Assembly: GCF_900187185.1 (NCBI RefSeq)
Contig: NZ_LT906465.1
Coordinates: 2,356,001-2,420,000 of the forward strand
Source: Chryseobacterium taklimakanense
GTDB taxonomy: Bacteria; Bacteroidota; Bacteroidia; Flavobacteriales; Weeksellaceae
Direction of reading: 5' to 3'
DNA: 64,000 bases
Shown one piece after another: positions 44,998-53,210 of the stretch; the stretch's first letter is position 1; each line of letters starts with the position of its first letter. The notes below the pieces were generated by a model that searched no databases, was not told the DNA's origin, and saw nothing but the letters and a program-made list of their open reading frames with translations. The position numbers and the translations under genes were made by a program.

Positions 44998-46014
44998 TTA
45001 TTTTTGTTCTTCGGCCTGTGCTTCGTCTTTTGTGCTGATCTGTTTCGCCATCGGATTGTCGAGCAAAACAGGTTCGTCAGCTGCTTTCTGATAGTGGTTC
45101 AGAGAAATCACCGAATGCCTGTCGATATGTCTCGGGCCTTCGATATTCCAGTATTTCACATCTTTCTTATCCCAACGGCATGAGTTGCAGATCCATTCTT
45201 CAGATTCTCCGTACTGGTCCTGTCTTGCTGTTACACGGATTACTTCGTCGCCTTTCATCCAAAGCACTGCTTTTCCGGAACATTTATCGCAGGAACAGCT
45301 TGCATTCATCGGTTTGGTGAACCAAACACGGCTTGCAAACCTGGAAGTTCTGTCGGTCAGTGCCCCTACCGGACAAACATCAATCACGTTTCCGTAGAAA
45401 TCATTATCGAGCGCTTTATTCAGATAGGTTGAAATTTCAGCATGGTCGCCTCTGAACAGGATTCCGTGCTCGCGTTTTTCCGTCAGTTGATTTGCTGCCA
45501 GTACGCATCTTGCACAAAGTATACATCTGTTCATATGAAGTTTGATGTACGGCCCGATATCTTCCGGCTCGAAAGTCCTTCTTTCAAATTCAGTTCTGGT
45601 TTGTTCCACACCGTGCTCATAACCCAAATCCTGAAGGTGGCATTCACCGGCCTGGTCACAGATTGGGCAATCCAAAGGGTGGTTTACCAAAAGAAATTCG
45701 GTTACGGCTTTTCTGGCTTCCTGTGTTTTTTCGGAGGTCAGGTTTTTTACTTCCATACCGTCCATCACTCCGGTTCTGCAGCTTGCCACGAGTTTCGGCA
45801 TAGGCCGTGGATCTGCTTCCGAACCTTTGGAGACTTCTACAAGGCAGGTTCTGCACCGTCCGCCACTGGTTTCCAGCGGTTTGTAGTAGCACATTGCAGG
45901 CGGTACAGATTTTCCGCCGATTTGTCTTGCCGCTTCCAAGATGGTAGTTCCCGGCGCAACTTCGGTTTCCTGTCCGTCGATGGTGATTTTAAATTTTTTA
46001 ACTTCTTCGCTCAT
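44998..46014 (-). CDS. nuoG: NADH-quinone oxidoreductase subunit G, short form
   Basis: NuoG links NuoF to the peripheral-arm cluster chain. This protein has only 338 residues. It contains the 2Fe-2S ferredoxin part (MCYYKPLETSGGRCRTC near 41-57), the His/Cys motif HPLDCPICDQAGEC near 110 and the 4Fe-4S domain CILCARCVLA near 164. One more small cluster-like segment (SCSCDKCSGKAV near 240) follows. The large molybdopterin-oxidoreductase-like domain of E. coli NuoG (about 900 residues) is missing. The frame ends cleanly before a normal spacer and nuoH, so it is a natural short form, as I recall for other flavobacteria, and not a truncation. Confidence 0.9.
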   Translation of the reverse strand: MSEEVKKFKITIDGQETEVAPGTTILEAARQIGGKSVPPAMCYYKPLETSGGRCRTCLVEVSKGSEADPRPMPKLVASCRTGVMDGMEVKNLTSEKTQEARKAVTEFLLVNHPLDCPICDQAGECHLQDLGYEHGVEQTRTEFERRTFEPEDIGPYIKLHMNRCILCARCVLAANQLTEKREHGILFRGDHAEISTYLNKALDNDFYGNVIDVCPVGALTDRTSRFASRVWFTKPMNASCSCDKCSGKAVLWMKGDEVIRVTARQDQYGESEEWICNSCRWDKKDVKYWNIEGPRHIDRHSVISLNHYQKAADEPVLLDNPMAKQISTKDEAQAEEQK

Positions 46015-46023
46015 AATTATGCT

Positions 46024-46058
46024 GTCGGCGTCCTGCTGTTGGCAGTCAGCGTCCTGAT
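46024..46058 (-). repeat. Heptanucleotide-period repeat, nuoF-nuoG spacer
   Basis: Five 7-nt units in register on the plus strand: GTCGGCG, then TCCTGCT, GTTGGCA, GTCAGCG and TCCTGAT. Units 1, 3 and 4 are variants of one word, as are 2 and 5. Confidence 0.6.
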
Positions 46059-46065
46059 TTATTAA

Positions 46066-47421
46066 TTAATTGGCTGCCGGAGCAGGAATTGGATCGGCGT
46101 AATTGGCTAATCCGTAATTCTGTGTTTTAGCAAGTTCAGGGTTTTTCACGTGCCATTCAAATTCATCTCTGAAGTGGCGAATTGCCGCTGCTACAGGCCA
46201 AGCTGCAGCGTCACCCAAAGGGCAGATCGTGTTGCCTTCGATTTTTCTCTGGATATCCCAAAGCAAATCGATATCTGCCATTGTACCTTCTCCGTTTTCT
46301 ATTTTTTTCAGAATTTTATACATCCACGGGGTTCCTTCGCGGCACGGTGTGCACTGTCCGCAACTTTCGTGGGCATAAAATCTTGCTAACGTCATTGTGT
46401 GTTCCACCACGCACTGGTCTTCATCCAAAACAATGAAACCTCCCGAACCCATCATCGTTCCGGTCGCGAAACCGCCGTCCGCAAGGGATTCGTAGTTCAT
46501 ATATCTCGGTTCGCCGTTGATGGTTCTCAAAAGTAAATTCGCCGGGACGATGGGAACGGAAGAACCTCCGGGAATACAGGCTTTAAGCCGTTTTCCGTCT
46601 TTAATTCCACCGCAGTATTCATCAGAATAAATGAATTCTTCAACCGTAATGGTCATATCAATCTCATAAACGCCTGGTTTATTGATATTTCCGCAGGCAG
46701 AAATCAGTTTGGTCCCGGTAGATTTACCTACTCCGATTTTGGCATATTCAGCACCGGTAATATTAATGATAGGAACTACCGCAGCGATAGATTCCACGTT
46801 GTTGACGACGGTTGGCCTTTCCCAAAGCCCTTTCACGGCAGGGAACGGCGGTTTCAGCCTTGGATTTCCTCTTTTTCCTTCAAGGGATTCCAATAGCGCG
46901 GTTTCTTCGCCGCAAATGTAGGCTCCGGCACCTCTCTGAACATAAATTTCACAGTCGAAACCGGTTCCTAAAATATTTTTACCAAGGAAACCTGCATTAC
47001 GGGCTTCCTCAATAGCTTCTTCCAAAATATCCGGAATCCATGAATATTCACCGCGGATGTAGATATAAGACGTATTGGAACCCAAACAGTATGATGAAAT
47101 CAGCATCCCTTCAATCAAAAGGTGGGGAAGGAATTCCATTAAATATCTGTCCTTAAAAGTTCCCGGTTCCGATTCATCGGCATTTACCACCAGGTGTCTC
47201 GGTACGCCTTCAGGTTTTGCAAGGAAACTCCATTTCAAACCGGTAGGGAAACCGGCACCACCACGGCCGCGAAGCCCGGAAGTTTTTACTTCTTCCAGAA
47301 TTTCCTCGGGAGTCATTTTCAACGCTTTTTCCAAGGCCTCATAACCGCCCTGTTTTCTGTAAACATCGAAATAGCGGATTCCCTCAACGTGAGCGTCTTT
47401 AAGTAAAAGTTTTTTACTCAT
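46066..47421 (-). CDS. nuoF: NADH-quinone oxidoreductase subunit F
   Basis: NuoF binds NADH and FMN and starts electron flow in complex I. The 451-residue protein shows GLRGRGGAGFPTGLKW near 50-65 (FMN/NADH site), EETALLESLEGKRGNPRLKPP near 177, and the N3 cluster motif ESCGQCTPCREG near 352. It starts 32 nt after the stop of the hepT remnant; the toxin-antitoxin genes therefore interrupt the usual nuoE-nuoF junction. Confidence 0.96.
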   Translation of the reverse strand: MSKKLLLKDAHVEGIRYFDVYRKQGGYEALEKALKMTPEEILEEVKTSGLRGRGGAGFPTGLKWSFLAKPEGVPRHLVVNADESEPGTFKDRYLMEFLPHLLIEGMLISSYCLGSNTSYIYIRGEYSWIPDILEEAIEEARNAGFLGKNILGTGFDCEIYVQRGAGAYICGEETALLESLEGKRGNPRLKPPFPAVKGLWERPTVVNNVESIAAVVPIINITGAEYAKIGVGKSTGTKLISACGNINKPGVYEIDMTITVEEFIYSDEYCGGIKDGKRLKACIPGGSSVPIVPANLLLRTINGEPRYMNYESLADGGFATGTMMGSGGFIVLDEDQCVVEHTMTLARFYAHESCGQCTPCREGTPWMYKILKKIENGEGTMADIDLLWDIQRKIEGNTICPLGDAAAWPVAAAIRHFRDEFEWHVKNPELAKTQNYGLANYADPIPAPAAN

Positions 47422-47453
47422 TTTCGTATTGTTTTGGTTTTCAGCAAATTGCC

Positions 47454-47812
47454 TTAACCATTATTTTCAAGTTTATTTTTAATTCTTAAAATTTCTCTCT
47501 TCATCGCTTCAATATCTTTTGTGGCGAGTTGGAAAATAGTTTTATTATCAACTCTAAAATATTCGTGCGAAAGTAAATTTCTTAACCCAACAATTAATTT
47601 CCATGGTGTTGAATTTTCTTCATCATACAGTGTCTCTTCAGAAATATGATTTGTCGCTTCCCCAATGATTAACAACAATCTTTCAACAGCAAGGCTTTTT
47701 TCATAATTTGTGACAAAATCCTCATTGAAACACCTTCCAAGATCTTTTCAATTTTTTCAATGGAATCAACGATGTGATTAATTCTGTCAATATCTCCCAA
47801 TTTATGCTTCAT
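47454..47812 (-). pseudogene. hepT: HepT-type HEPN toxin (DUF86), frameshifted
   Basis: The ATG at 47812 overlaps the end of the antitoxin gene by 11 nt and opens MKHKLGDIDRINHIVDSIEK, the normal HepT N-terminus. After 29 codons the reading frame changes: following the codon TCA at 47728-47726 the family sequence (EDFVTNYEKSLAVERLLLI) continues in the -1 frame from 47723. So one base is missing near 47724 relative to an intact gene of about 119 codons. The C-terminal part keeps the RNase motif RNLLSHEY (Rx4HxY) and runs to the stop at 47454. No homopolymer or slippery site marks the point, so true mutation is more likely than programmed shifting. HepT toxins cleave RNA and are silenced by AMPylation of the Tyr of this motif. 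A shorter protein from an internal TTG (47678) would retain the motif. Confidence 0.85.
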
Positions 47813-48095
47813 AAATCAAAACTTTATCATTTTGAATGTACTTTTCAATTAATGGTGAGATAAATTCCCAGGAAACAAAATCTACTTCTTTCCCTAAAAT
47901 TTCCTTTACATCAAACAACCATTTAATGTAATTTAATCCGATGTGATGATTATAATCCCAATCGATTAAAAGATCAACATCGCTGTTTTCATCGGCTTCA
48001 CCACGGGCAAAAGAACCAAACAGATAAACTTTTTTTACCGGTTTATCCCGGAAAAATGTCTGGATTTTCTGTATTTCCTGTGGTGTAAGTTTCAT
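47802..48095 (-). CDS. mntA: MntA-type minimal nucleotidyltransferase antitoxin
   Basis: The 97-residue protein is a minimal nucleotidyltransferase with a perfect GSx10DxD signature: Gly27-Ser28 in FGSFARG and Asp39-Val-Asp41 in SDVDLLI. A third acidic residue follows in VDFVSWE near 72. MntA proteins transfer AMP onto their HepT partner and thereby neutralise it. It lies 6 nt after nuoE and overlaps hepT, in the same direction as nuo, so it is probably transcribed with complex I. The antitoxin is intact while the toxin is frameshifted, which would be harmless to the cell. Confidence 0.88.
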   Translation of the reverse strand: MKLTPQEIQKIQTFFRDKPVKKVYLFGSFARGEADENSDVDLLIDWDYNHHIGLNYIKWLFDVKEILGKEVDFVSWEFISPLIEKYIQNDKVLIYEA

Positions 48096-48101
48096 AAATA
48101 T

Positions 48102-48611
48102 TTAATCCAAAGCAACGGCGCCCTGTCTGCAAAGTTCCAGGATCTCGTCCACTTTTTCTATAGTTAAATTTTCGTGATAAAATTTGCCCAACTGCATCAT
48201 CGGGGCATAGCCGCACGCGCCAAGACATTCCGCAGGTTTCAGCGTAAACAGTCCGTCCGCAGTGGTTTCACCATCTTTAATGTTGAGTTTGGTGCGGATG
48301 TGATTCAGTATTTTTTCGCTTCCTGAAACCATACAGGGCCCGGTTCTGCAAACTTCCAAAACGTATTTTCCTACCGGTTTCATATTGAACATGGTGTAGA
48401 AAGTGGCCACCTCGTACACTTCGATAGGTTTGATGTTCAGGATTTGGGCTACATAATCCATCACCGGAACATCGAGCCAGCCGCCAAATTCTTTCTGTGC
48501 CACATGAAGAATCGGTATAAGGGCAGATTTTTGTCTTCCCTCGGGATATCTTGAGATAATTTTATGTACCTGTTCTAAAGTTTCAGGTTTGAAAGCAATC
48601 GTTTCGCTCAT
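48102..48611 (-). CDS. nuoE: NADH-quinone oxidoreductase subunit E
   Basis: NuoE carries the 2Fe-2S cluster N1a next to NuoF. The 169-residue thioredoxin-fold protein has the four ligands in CRTGPC near 88 and CLGACGYAP near 129. VYEVATFYTMFNMKPVG near 66 is typical. The toxin-antitoxin pair follows 6 nt downstream. Confidence 0.95.
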   Translation of the reverse strand: MSETIAFKPETLEQVHKIISRYPEGRQKSALIPILHVAQKEFGGWLDVPVMDYVAQILNIKPIEVYEVATFYTMFNMKPVGKYVLEVCRTGPCMVSGSEKILNHIRTKLNIKDGETTADGLFTLKPAECLGACGYAPMMQLGKFYHENLTIEKVDEILELCRQGAVALD

Positions 48612-48622
48612 TTTTTAATTTT

Positions 48623-48698
48623 GTAAAATGTAAAATGTACAAAGTACAAAGATTTTTATTTTTACAGTACATTGTACATTGTACATTGTACATTGTAC
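48623..48698 (-). repeat. Heptanucleotide tandem repeats, nuoD-nuoE spacer
   Basis: Two blocks: GTAAAAT twice and GTACAAA twice (48623-48650), then four perfect GTACATT units and a final GTAC (48667-48698). The TGTACA words are self-complementary and can form cruciform or hairpin structures. Confidence 0.9.
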
Positions 48699-48708
48699 GT
48701 TTTTAAAT

Positions 48709-49932
48709 TTATGCATCTAATTCCCCCGCAATGACGTTCATCGAACACATGGTAACGATGGCATCAGAAATCATTCCGCCTTTAATCATTTCAGGGTAAG
48801 CCTGGTAATAAATGAAGCAAGGCCTTCTGAAATGCAGTCGGTACGGGCTTCTTCCGCCGTCGCTCACCAGATAGAATCCTAATTCTCCGTTTCCGCCCTC
48901 TACGCAGTGGTAAACTTCACCTTTTGGAACATCCGTTTCACCCATTACAATTTTGAAATGGTAAATCAGAGCTTCCATTTTTGAGTAAACATCTGCTTTT
49001 TCAGGAAGGTAAAATTCCGGCACATCGGCGTGGAACGGCCCGTCAGGCAGGTTATTATATGCCTGCTCAATGATTTTCAATGATTCCCAAACTTCATGCT
49101 GGCGCACCATAAAACGGTCATAAGTGTCCCCTGAAGTTCCCACTGGAATGATGAAATCAAAATCGTTGTATGAAGAATACGGACTGGCGACCCGAACATC
49201 ATAGTCAACCCCGGTAGCCCGAAGGTTTGGACCTGTAAAACCGTAACTTAAAGCACGTTCTGCGGAGATGGTGCCTGCGGCAATGGTTCTGTCCATGAAA
49301 ATTCTGTTTCGCTCATTCAACGTACAAAATTCACCCCAGATTTTTGGGAATTTTTTCAGCCAGTTTTGTAACAGTTCGTGGAATTTGGGTGAGAAATCTC
49401 TTTCAAAGCCTCCGATTCTTCCCATATTCGTGGTCATCCTCGCACCGCAAATCTGTTCATAAAGCTCATAAATAGCTTCTCTTTCGCGGAAAAGGTAAGT
49501 CAGTCCGGTAATAGCACCCGCATCCATCGCGATTACACCGTTACAGATCATATGGTCGGCAATTCGGGCAAGTTCCATCATAATCACACGCATATAATCC
49601 ACGCGCTTCGGAACTTCGCAACCGATGAGTTTTTCTACCGTCATGTGCCATCCCATGTTGTTGATGGGCGATGAACAGTAGTTCATACGGTCAGTAAGGG
49701 TGGTGATCTGTGCAAAATTTCTTCTCTCAGAAATTTTCTCGAAAGCCCTGTGAATGTAACCCACGGTTTGCTCGTCATGAACTATTTTTTCGCCGTCCAT
49801 CGTCAGCACGTTTTCAAAAATACCGTGTGTCGCCGGGTGCGTAGGGCCGAGGTTCAGGGTGTACAGCTGCCCGTCGATGTGTTCGCTGGAGTCGTACTGG
49901 TTTATTATATTGGATAGTGCGTTGTCTTTCAT
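48709..49932 (-). CDS. nuoD: NADH-quinone oxidoreductase subunit D
   Basis: NuoD forms most of the quinone-reducing site with NuoB and NuoH. The 407-residue protein has LNLGPTHPATHGIF near 28, with the His next to the quinone head group, and GWHMTVEKLIGCEVP near 102. The end is CSMNVIAGELDA. The start at 49932 (MKDNALSNI) is chosen; the 17 upstream codons to 49983 are the repeat-rich spacer read as protein. It is separate from nuoC, unlike in E. coli. Confidence 0.96.
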   Translation of the reverse strand: MKDNALSNIINQYDSSEHIDGQLYTLNLGPTHPATHGIFENVLTMDGEKIVHDEQTVGYIHRAFEKISERRNFAQITTLTDRMNYCSSPINNMGWHMTVEKLIGCEVPKRVDYMRVIMMELARIADHMICNGVIAMDAGAITGLTYLFREREAIYELYEQICGARMTTNMGRIGGFERDFSPKFHELLQNWLKKFPKIWGEFCTLNERNRIFMDRTIAAGTISAERALSYGFTGPNLRATGVDYDVRVASPYSSYNDFDFIIPVGTSGDTYDRFMVRQHEVWESLKIIEQAYNNLPDGPFHADVPEFYLPEKADVYSKMEALIYHFKIVMGETDVPKGEVYHCVEGGNGELGFYLVSDGGRSPYRLHFRRPCFIYYQAYPEMIKGGMISDAIVTMCSMNVIAGELDA

Positions 49933-49939
49933 AATATTT

Positions 49940-49967
49940 GATTTTAGTTTTGAGATCTGAGGTTTGA
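49940..49967 (-). repeat. Heptanucleotide-period repeat, nuoC-nuoD spacer
   Basis: Four 7-nt units of form GNNNNNA on the plus strand: GATTTTA, GTTTTGA, GATCTGA and GGTTTGA. The register may extend weakly to about 50010. Confidence 0.55.
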
Positions 49968-50010
49968 AATTGCTGAATCTCAAATATCAAATTTTGAATT
50001 TCAAATGATT

Positions 50011-50505
50011 TTAGCGTCCGAACATCTTGTCGTCCTTGTCTGTTCTGGTGCCGTCTTCCAGACGGTACTCCTTCAGCATTGGGTGGTAGCCAAGGTCAGG
50101 TGAATTCAGTATGACCCTCAGATCCGGATGCCCTTTGAATTTGATTCCGAAAAAATCGAAGGTTTCTCTTTCCATCCAGTTGGCTCCTGCGTAGAGGTCG
50201 GTAAGCGTTTCAAATTCGGCGCCTTCACGTTGTGTAAAAGATTTCAGACGAATTCTGAAATTATCTTTCATATTGTGAAGATGGTAAATGACGCCGAGCT
50301 CCTTTTCTTTATTTTCTGGATAATGAATACCCGTAATATCGGTAAGAAAATTGATCTCAAGGGAAGAATCCCGCAGATGGTGTACTACTTTTTTCAGGTC
50401 ATCTTTTTTGATTTCCAGCGTCAGCATTCCGTAAGGTTCTGAACTTGAAAGAACGCTTCCTGGAAACTCTCTGTTTATCGCTTCTAAAACAAATTCGTTT
50501 GTCAT
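50011..50505 (-). CDS. nuoC: NADH-quinone oxidoreductase subunit C
   Basis: The 164-residue protein is the 30-kDa-type subunit of the peripheral arm. It has the family blocks LTDLYAGANWMERETFDFFGI near 106-126 and FKGHPDLRVIL near 128. It ends RLEDGTRTDKDDKMFGR. It is a separate gene, 124 nt after nuoB; that spacer is AT-rich with TTCAAAT words about 8 nt apart. Confidence 0.93.
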   Translation of the reverse strand: MTNEFVLEAINREFPGSVLSSSEPYGMLTLEIKKDDLKKVVHHLRDSSLEINFLTDITGIHYPENKEKELGVIYHLHNMKDNFRIRLKSFTQREGAEFETLTDLYAGANWMERETFDFFGIKFKGHPDLRVILNSPDLGYHPMLKEYRLEDGTRTDKDDKMFGR

Positions 50506-50629
50506 TTTGATTAATTTGAAAATTTGAAAATGAGTTAATTAAAAAATTATATCACTCAAATTTTATTCAATTCTATTCAAATGTTAAGAATTTGAAATTT
50601 TCAAATCTTCAAATTCCCACACTTTCAAA

Positions 50630-51187
50630 TCATTTTATTCCGTAAGATTCCAGCAATGCCTGGTATTCCGGTGTGTCTCTTCTTCTGAGGCTTTCGCTTT
50701 GTGCCAGTGCCTGAACCTGCATCACACCTTCGATGATTTGCTCTGGCCTTGGCGGGCATCCCGGCACGTAAACATCCACTGGAATAATCCTGTCAATTCC
50801 CTGGAGAACTGAATAAGTATCAAAAATACCACCGCTGCTCGCACATGCTCCTACTGCAACCACCCAGCGCGGTTCAGCCATCTGCGTGTATACCTGCTGT
50901 AAGACAGGGGCTAATTTTTTTGAAATAGTTCCGCAAACCATCAGCATGTCCGCGTGTCTTGGCGAGAAAGAGTTTCTCTCCATTCCAAATCTTGATCCGT
51001 CGTATGTAGGATTCAGGAACGCCATATATTCAATGCCGCAGCAGGAAGTTGCAAATGGTAAAGGCCAAAGCGAGTAACTTCTCGCCAAACCGATTACGCT
51101 GCTCAATTTGGTAGCAAAGAAGCCTTCACCTTCATAACCTTCAGGTGCCTGCGCATCCATTCTTACTACCGGTTTATTATCTGACAT
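50630..51187 (-). CDS. nuoB: NADH-quinone oxidoreductase subunit B
   Basis: NuoB holds the terminal cluster N2. The 185-residue protein has SLWPLPFATSCCGIEYM near 40-55 with the tandem Cys pair, VVAVGACASSGG near 110 and VPGCPPRPEQIIEGVM near 140, which completes the four ligands. Confidence 0.96.
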   Translation of the reverse strand: MSDNKPVVRMDAQAPEGYEGEGFFATKLSSVIGLARSYSLWPLPFATSCCGIEYMAFLNPTYDGSRFGMERNSFSPRHADMLMVCGTISKKLAPVLQQVYTQMAEPRWVVAVGACASSGGIFDTYSVLQGIDRIIPVDVYVPGCPPRPEQIIEGVMQVQALAQSESLRRRDTPEYQALLESYGIK

Positions 51188-51196
51188 AAGTCTTGT

Positions 51197-51238
51197 GTTT
51201 AAAGTTAAAAGTTTAAGGTTTCAGGTTTAAAGTTCAAA
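51197..51238 (-). repeat. Heptanucleotide tandem repeat, nuoA-nuoB spacer
   Basis: Six consecutive 7-nt units on the plus strand, variants of GTTTAAA (others include GTTAAAA, GTTTCAG and GTTCAAA), in unbroken register. Confidence 0.8.
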
Positions 51239-51272
51239 TTTTATTCGTAACTCATGTTCCTGCTTCCTTTTG

Positions 51273-51644
51273 TTATTTATCCCAGTCCAGTGCGCCTCTT
51301 TTCCAAACATAAATAAATGCAAGGAAGAAAACAGCTACGAAAGTAAGGACCGCGAGAAAACCGGCCACACCGAATTCCCTGAAATTTACAGCATAAGGAT
51401 AAAAGAATACAATCTCGATATCAAAAAGCACAAAAAGTACGGCAGTAAGGAAATATTTAACCGAAAACGGCGTTCTCGCATTTCCTTCAACTTCGATTCC
51501 GCACTCGAAACTTTCGTTTTTACGGTTCTGGGCTTTGCTTTGCTTTGGTCCCAGGAAATGGGTTCCGATTAGAGACAGCAGAACGAAACTCAAACCTACA
51601 GCTGCCTGTATGAGTATCGGGATATAATTTTCAGGTAAGTTCAT
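51273..51644 (-). CDS. nuoA: NADH-quinone oxidoreductase subunit A
   Basis: First gene of the operon. The 123-residue protein has three helices; ESFECGIEVEGNARTPFSVKYFL near 45-67 carries the conserved Cys-containing loop by the quinone site, and LFVLFDIEIVFFYPYAV near 70 the acidic TM2. Length is normal. Confidence 0.95.
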   Translation of the reverse strand: MNLPENYIPILIQAAVGLSFVLLSLIGTHFLGPKQSKAQNRKNESFECGIEVEGNARTPFSVKYFLTAVLFVLFDIEIVFFYPYAVNFREFGVAGFLAVLTFVAVFFLAFIYVWKRGALDWDK

Positions 51645-51667
51645 TACTGGGTTGTTTTCTCAATCTG

Positions 51668-51675
51668 CAAATTTA
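51668..51675 (-). promoter_or_regulatory. -7 box of the nuo operon
   Basis: TAAATTTG on the minus strand, 23 nt upstream of the nuoA start. A TTTG at 51703-51700 lies 24 nt further up, slightly beyond the usual spacing. Confidence 0.5.
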
Positions 51676-51765
51676 GCAAATAAAGATTAAAACGAAATCC
51701 AAAGACTCAAAAAAAAACGAAAAGAATGATACCTTAGTGTCGGTATTTAGAATTGTTATAAATAA

Positions 51766-51954
51766 TTATTTTTTGCTTGAATTTTTCATTTTTCTAATTG
51801 CGATAAAGGCCATAAACGCGATGTAAAGAAATAGGAAGCTGGCAAAGAGAATATTCACAATGGTATTGATACGATCATCCTGTATCTGAAAAAACTGATT
51901 GTAGACGATAAACAAAAGGATCATCGATCCATAGATGTAGAGGTGTTTTTTCAT
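51766..51954 (-). CDS. Small membrane protein, 62 residues, unknown
   Basis: The protein has two hydrophobic helices (about 5-21 and 32-52) separated by a short polar segment with QDDRINT, and a basic C-terminus (RKMKNSSKK). It starts 11 nt after the stop of the GNAT gene on the same strand and probably shares its message. No family is recognised. Confidence 0.65.
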   Translation of the reverse strand: MKKHLYIYGSMILLFIVYNQFFQIQDDRINTIVNILFASFLFLYIAFMAFIAIRKMKNSSKK

Positions 51955-51965
51955 CTCTTTTTAAC

Positions 51966-53090
51966 TTAAAATTCCATAGAATAGGTTCTCCTCCGTTTAT
52001 GATTTACAGGATTATAGTCCTGCCACAGCAGTTGGATTGCTTTGTTTTCTTCGAGTTCAGGATTGGTTTCCAGGTGTTTTACGCCTTTTTTTCTGAACCT
52101 GTCGAAGATTTCTTTGAATATAATTGAAGTCACGCCGCGACGCTGGTATTCCGGATGTATCCCGATCAGATAAAAATTTGCGCGGTCGTTTTTCTTTCCG
52201 GCCTGCAGGAAATACCACCACCCAAAAGGGAAAAGTTTGCCGTTGGATTTTTGCAGTGCCCGGGAGTAAGAGGGCATGGTAATCGCAAAGGAAATTAAAT
52301 TGTTCTGCTCATCTGCAATACAAATGATATAATCCTTATTGATGAACGGGAAATATTTTTCCTTGTAAGTCTTAATCTGCTCTTCGGTAATTGGGGTGTA
52401 GGTAGAGAGATTTTTATAAGTTTCATCCAAGAGCCTGAACATGGGGTCTATGTAGGGTATGATTTCATTTTTAGTTCTGAAATTCAATACTTTGAGCTTG
52501 TATTTTTCTTTTACAAGTTCATTAAATTTTATAACCTTTTCAGGAAGAACTTCAGGAAATTTGATTTCATATTCCACCCACTCCTTTTCTTTGGTAAGAC
52601 CCAGATTTTCAAGATGTTTCGGATAATATTCAAAGTTGTAAATGCCGATCATCGTAGCAATTTCATCAAAACCGTGCACCAGCATTCCTGCTTTATCCAG
52701 GTTGGTAAATCCCATTGGGCCTTCGATCTTGCTGATGTTGTTTTCTTTAGCGAAATTTACCGCCGTCTCAATCAGTGCTTTGGACACTTCAACATCATCA
52801 ATGAAATCGATCCACCCAAACCGTACTTTTCTGATCCCAAGTTCAGCCTCTTCCTTTTTATTGATGATCACCGCAATTCTGCCGGCAATTTTTTCATTTT
52901 TATAGGCCAGAAACTGCCGGGCTTCGGAATACTGGAGTGCGGGATTTTCTTTTTTGTTCCAGATCTGCTTTTCATCGGTAATTAAAGAGGGTACAAAGTT
53001 TTTGTTATTTTTGTATAAATCCATAGGGAACCGGATGAATTCCATCAGCTCATTATCGGATTTTACCTCTTTAATAAAGATCGCAGACAT
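51966..53090 (-). CDS. GNAT-superfamily N-acyltransferase-like protein
   Basis: The 374-residue protein has an N-terminal part (about 1-190, with KKVRFGWIDF-like strands and KIEGPMGFTNLDKAGMLV) and a C-terminal GNAT fold. In the latter, FYLIGIHPEYQRRGVTSIIF near 308-327 is the acetyl-CoA-binding motif A. Acceptor unknown. The start at 53090 (MSAIFIKEV) is preferred to 53114 because the -7 box TATCTTTG (53119-53112) overlaps the latter. A small membrane protein gene follows. Confidence 0.8.
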   Translation of the reverse strand: MSAIFIKEVKSDNELMEFIRFPMDLYKNNKNFVPSLITDEKQIWNKKENPALQYSEARQFLAYKNEKIAGRIAVIINKKEEAELGIRKVRFGWIDFIDDVEVSKALIETAVNFAKENNISKIEGPMGFTNLDKAGMLVHGFDEIATMIGIYNFEYYPKHLENLGLTKEKEWVEYEIKFPEVLPEKVIKFNELVKEKYKLKVLNFRTKNEIIPYIDPMFRLLDETYKNLSTYTPITEEQIKTYKEKYFPFINKDYIICIADEQNNLISFAITMPSYSRALQKSNGKLFPFGWWYFLQAGKKNDRANFYLIGIHPEYQRRGVTSIIFKEIFDRFRKKGVKHLETNPELEENKAIQLLWQDYNPVNHKRRRTYSMEF

Positions 53091-53111
53091 GTTTGTAAAA
53101 TTAAGGAAAGA

Positions 53112-53119
53112 CAAAGATA
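53112..53119 (-). promoter_or_regulatory. -7 box of the GNAT gene
   Basis: TATCTTTG on the minus strand, 21 nt from the chosen ATG; it rules out the longer start. Confidence 0.45.
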
Positions 53120-53210
53120 CTTATTAATTAAAAATGAGTAGTAATTTGGCATAGTTTTTCCATAAAAAAAGAGAATTTTAAACTGAAAAAACAATCAAAA
53201 AATAATAGAA

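Noticed and set aside
44998-46014. nuoG as a truncated pseudogene
   Set aside because: The frame ends cleanly before a normal spacer, cluster ligands are intact and no remnant of the missing domain follows.
47454-47812. Programmed -1 frameshifting to make full-length HepT
   Set aside because: No X XXY YYZ slippery heptamer or downstream pseudoknot was found at the junction near 47724.
48623-48698. Repeat array in the nuoD-nuoE spacer as a CRISPR or recombination site
   Set aside because: The units are only 7 nt and directly adjacent with no spacers, no cas genes are present and no recombinase is near.
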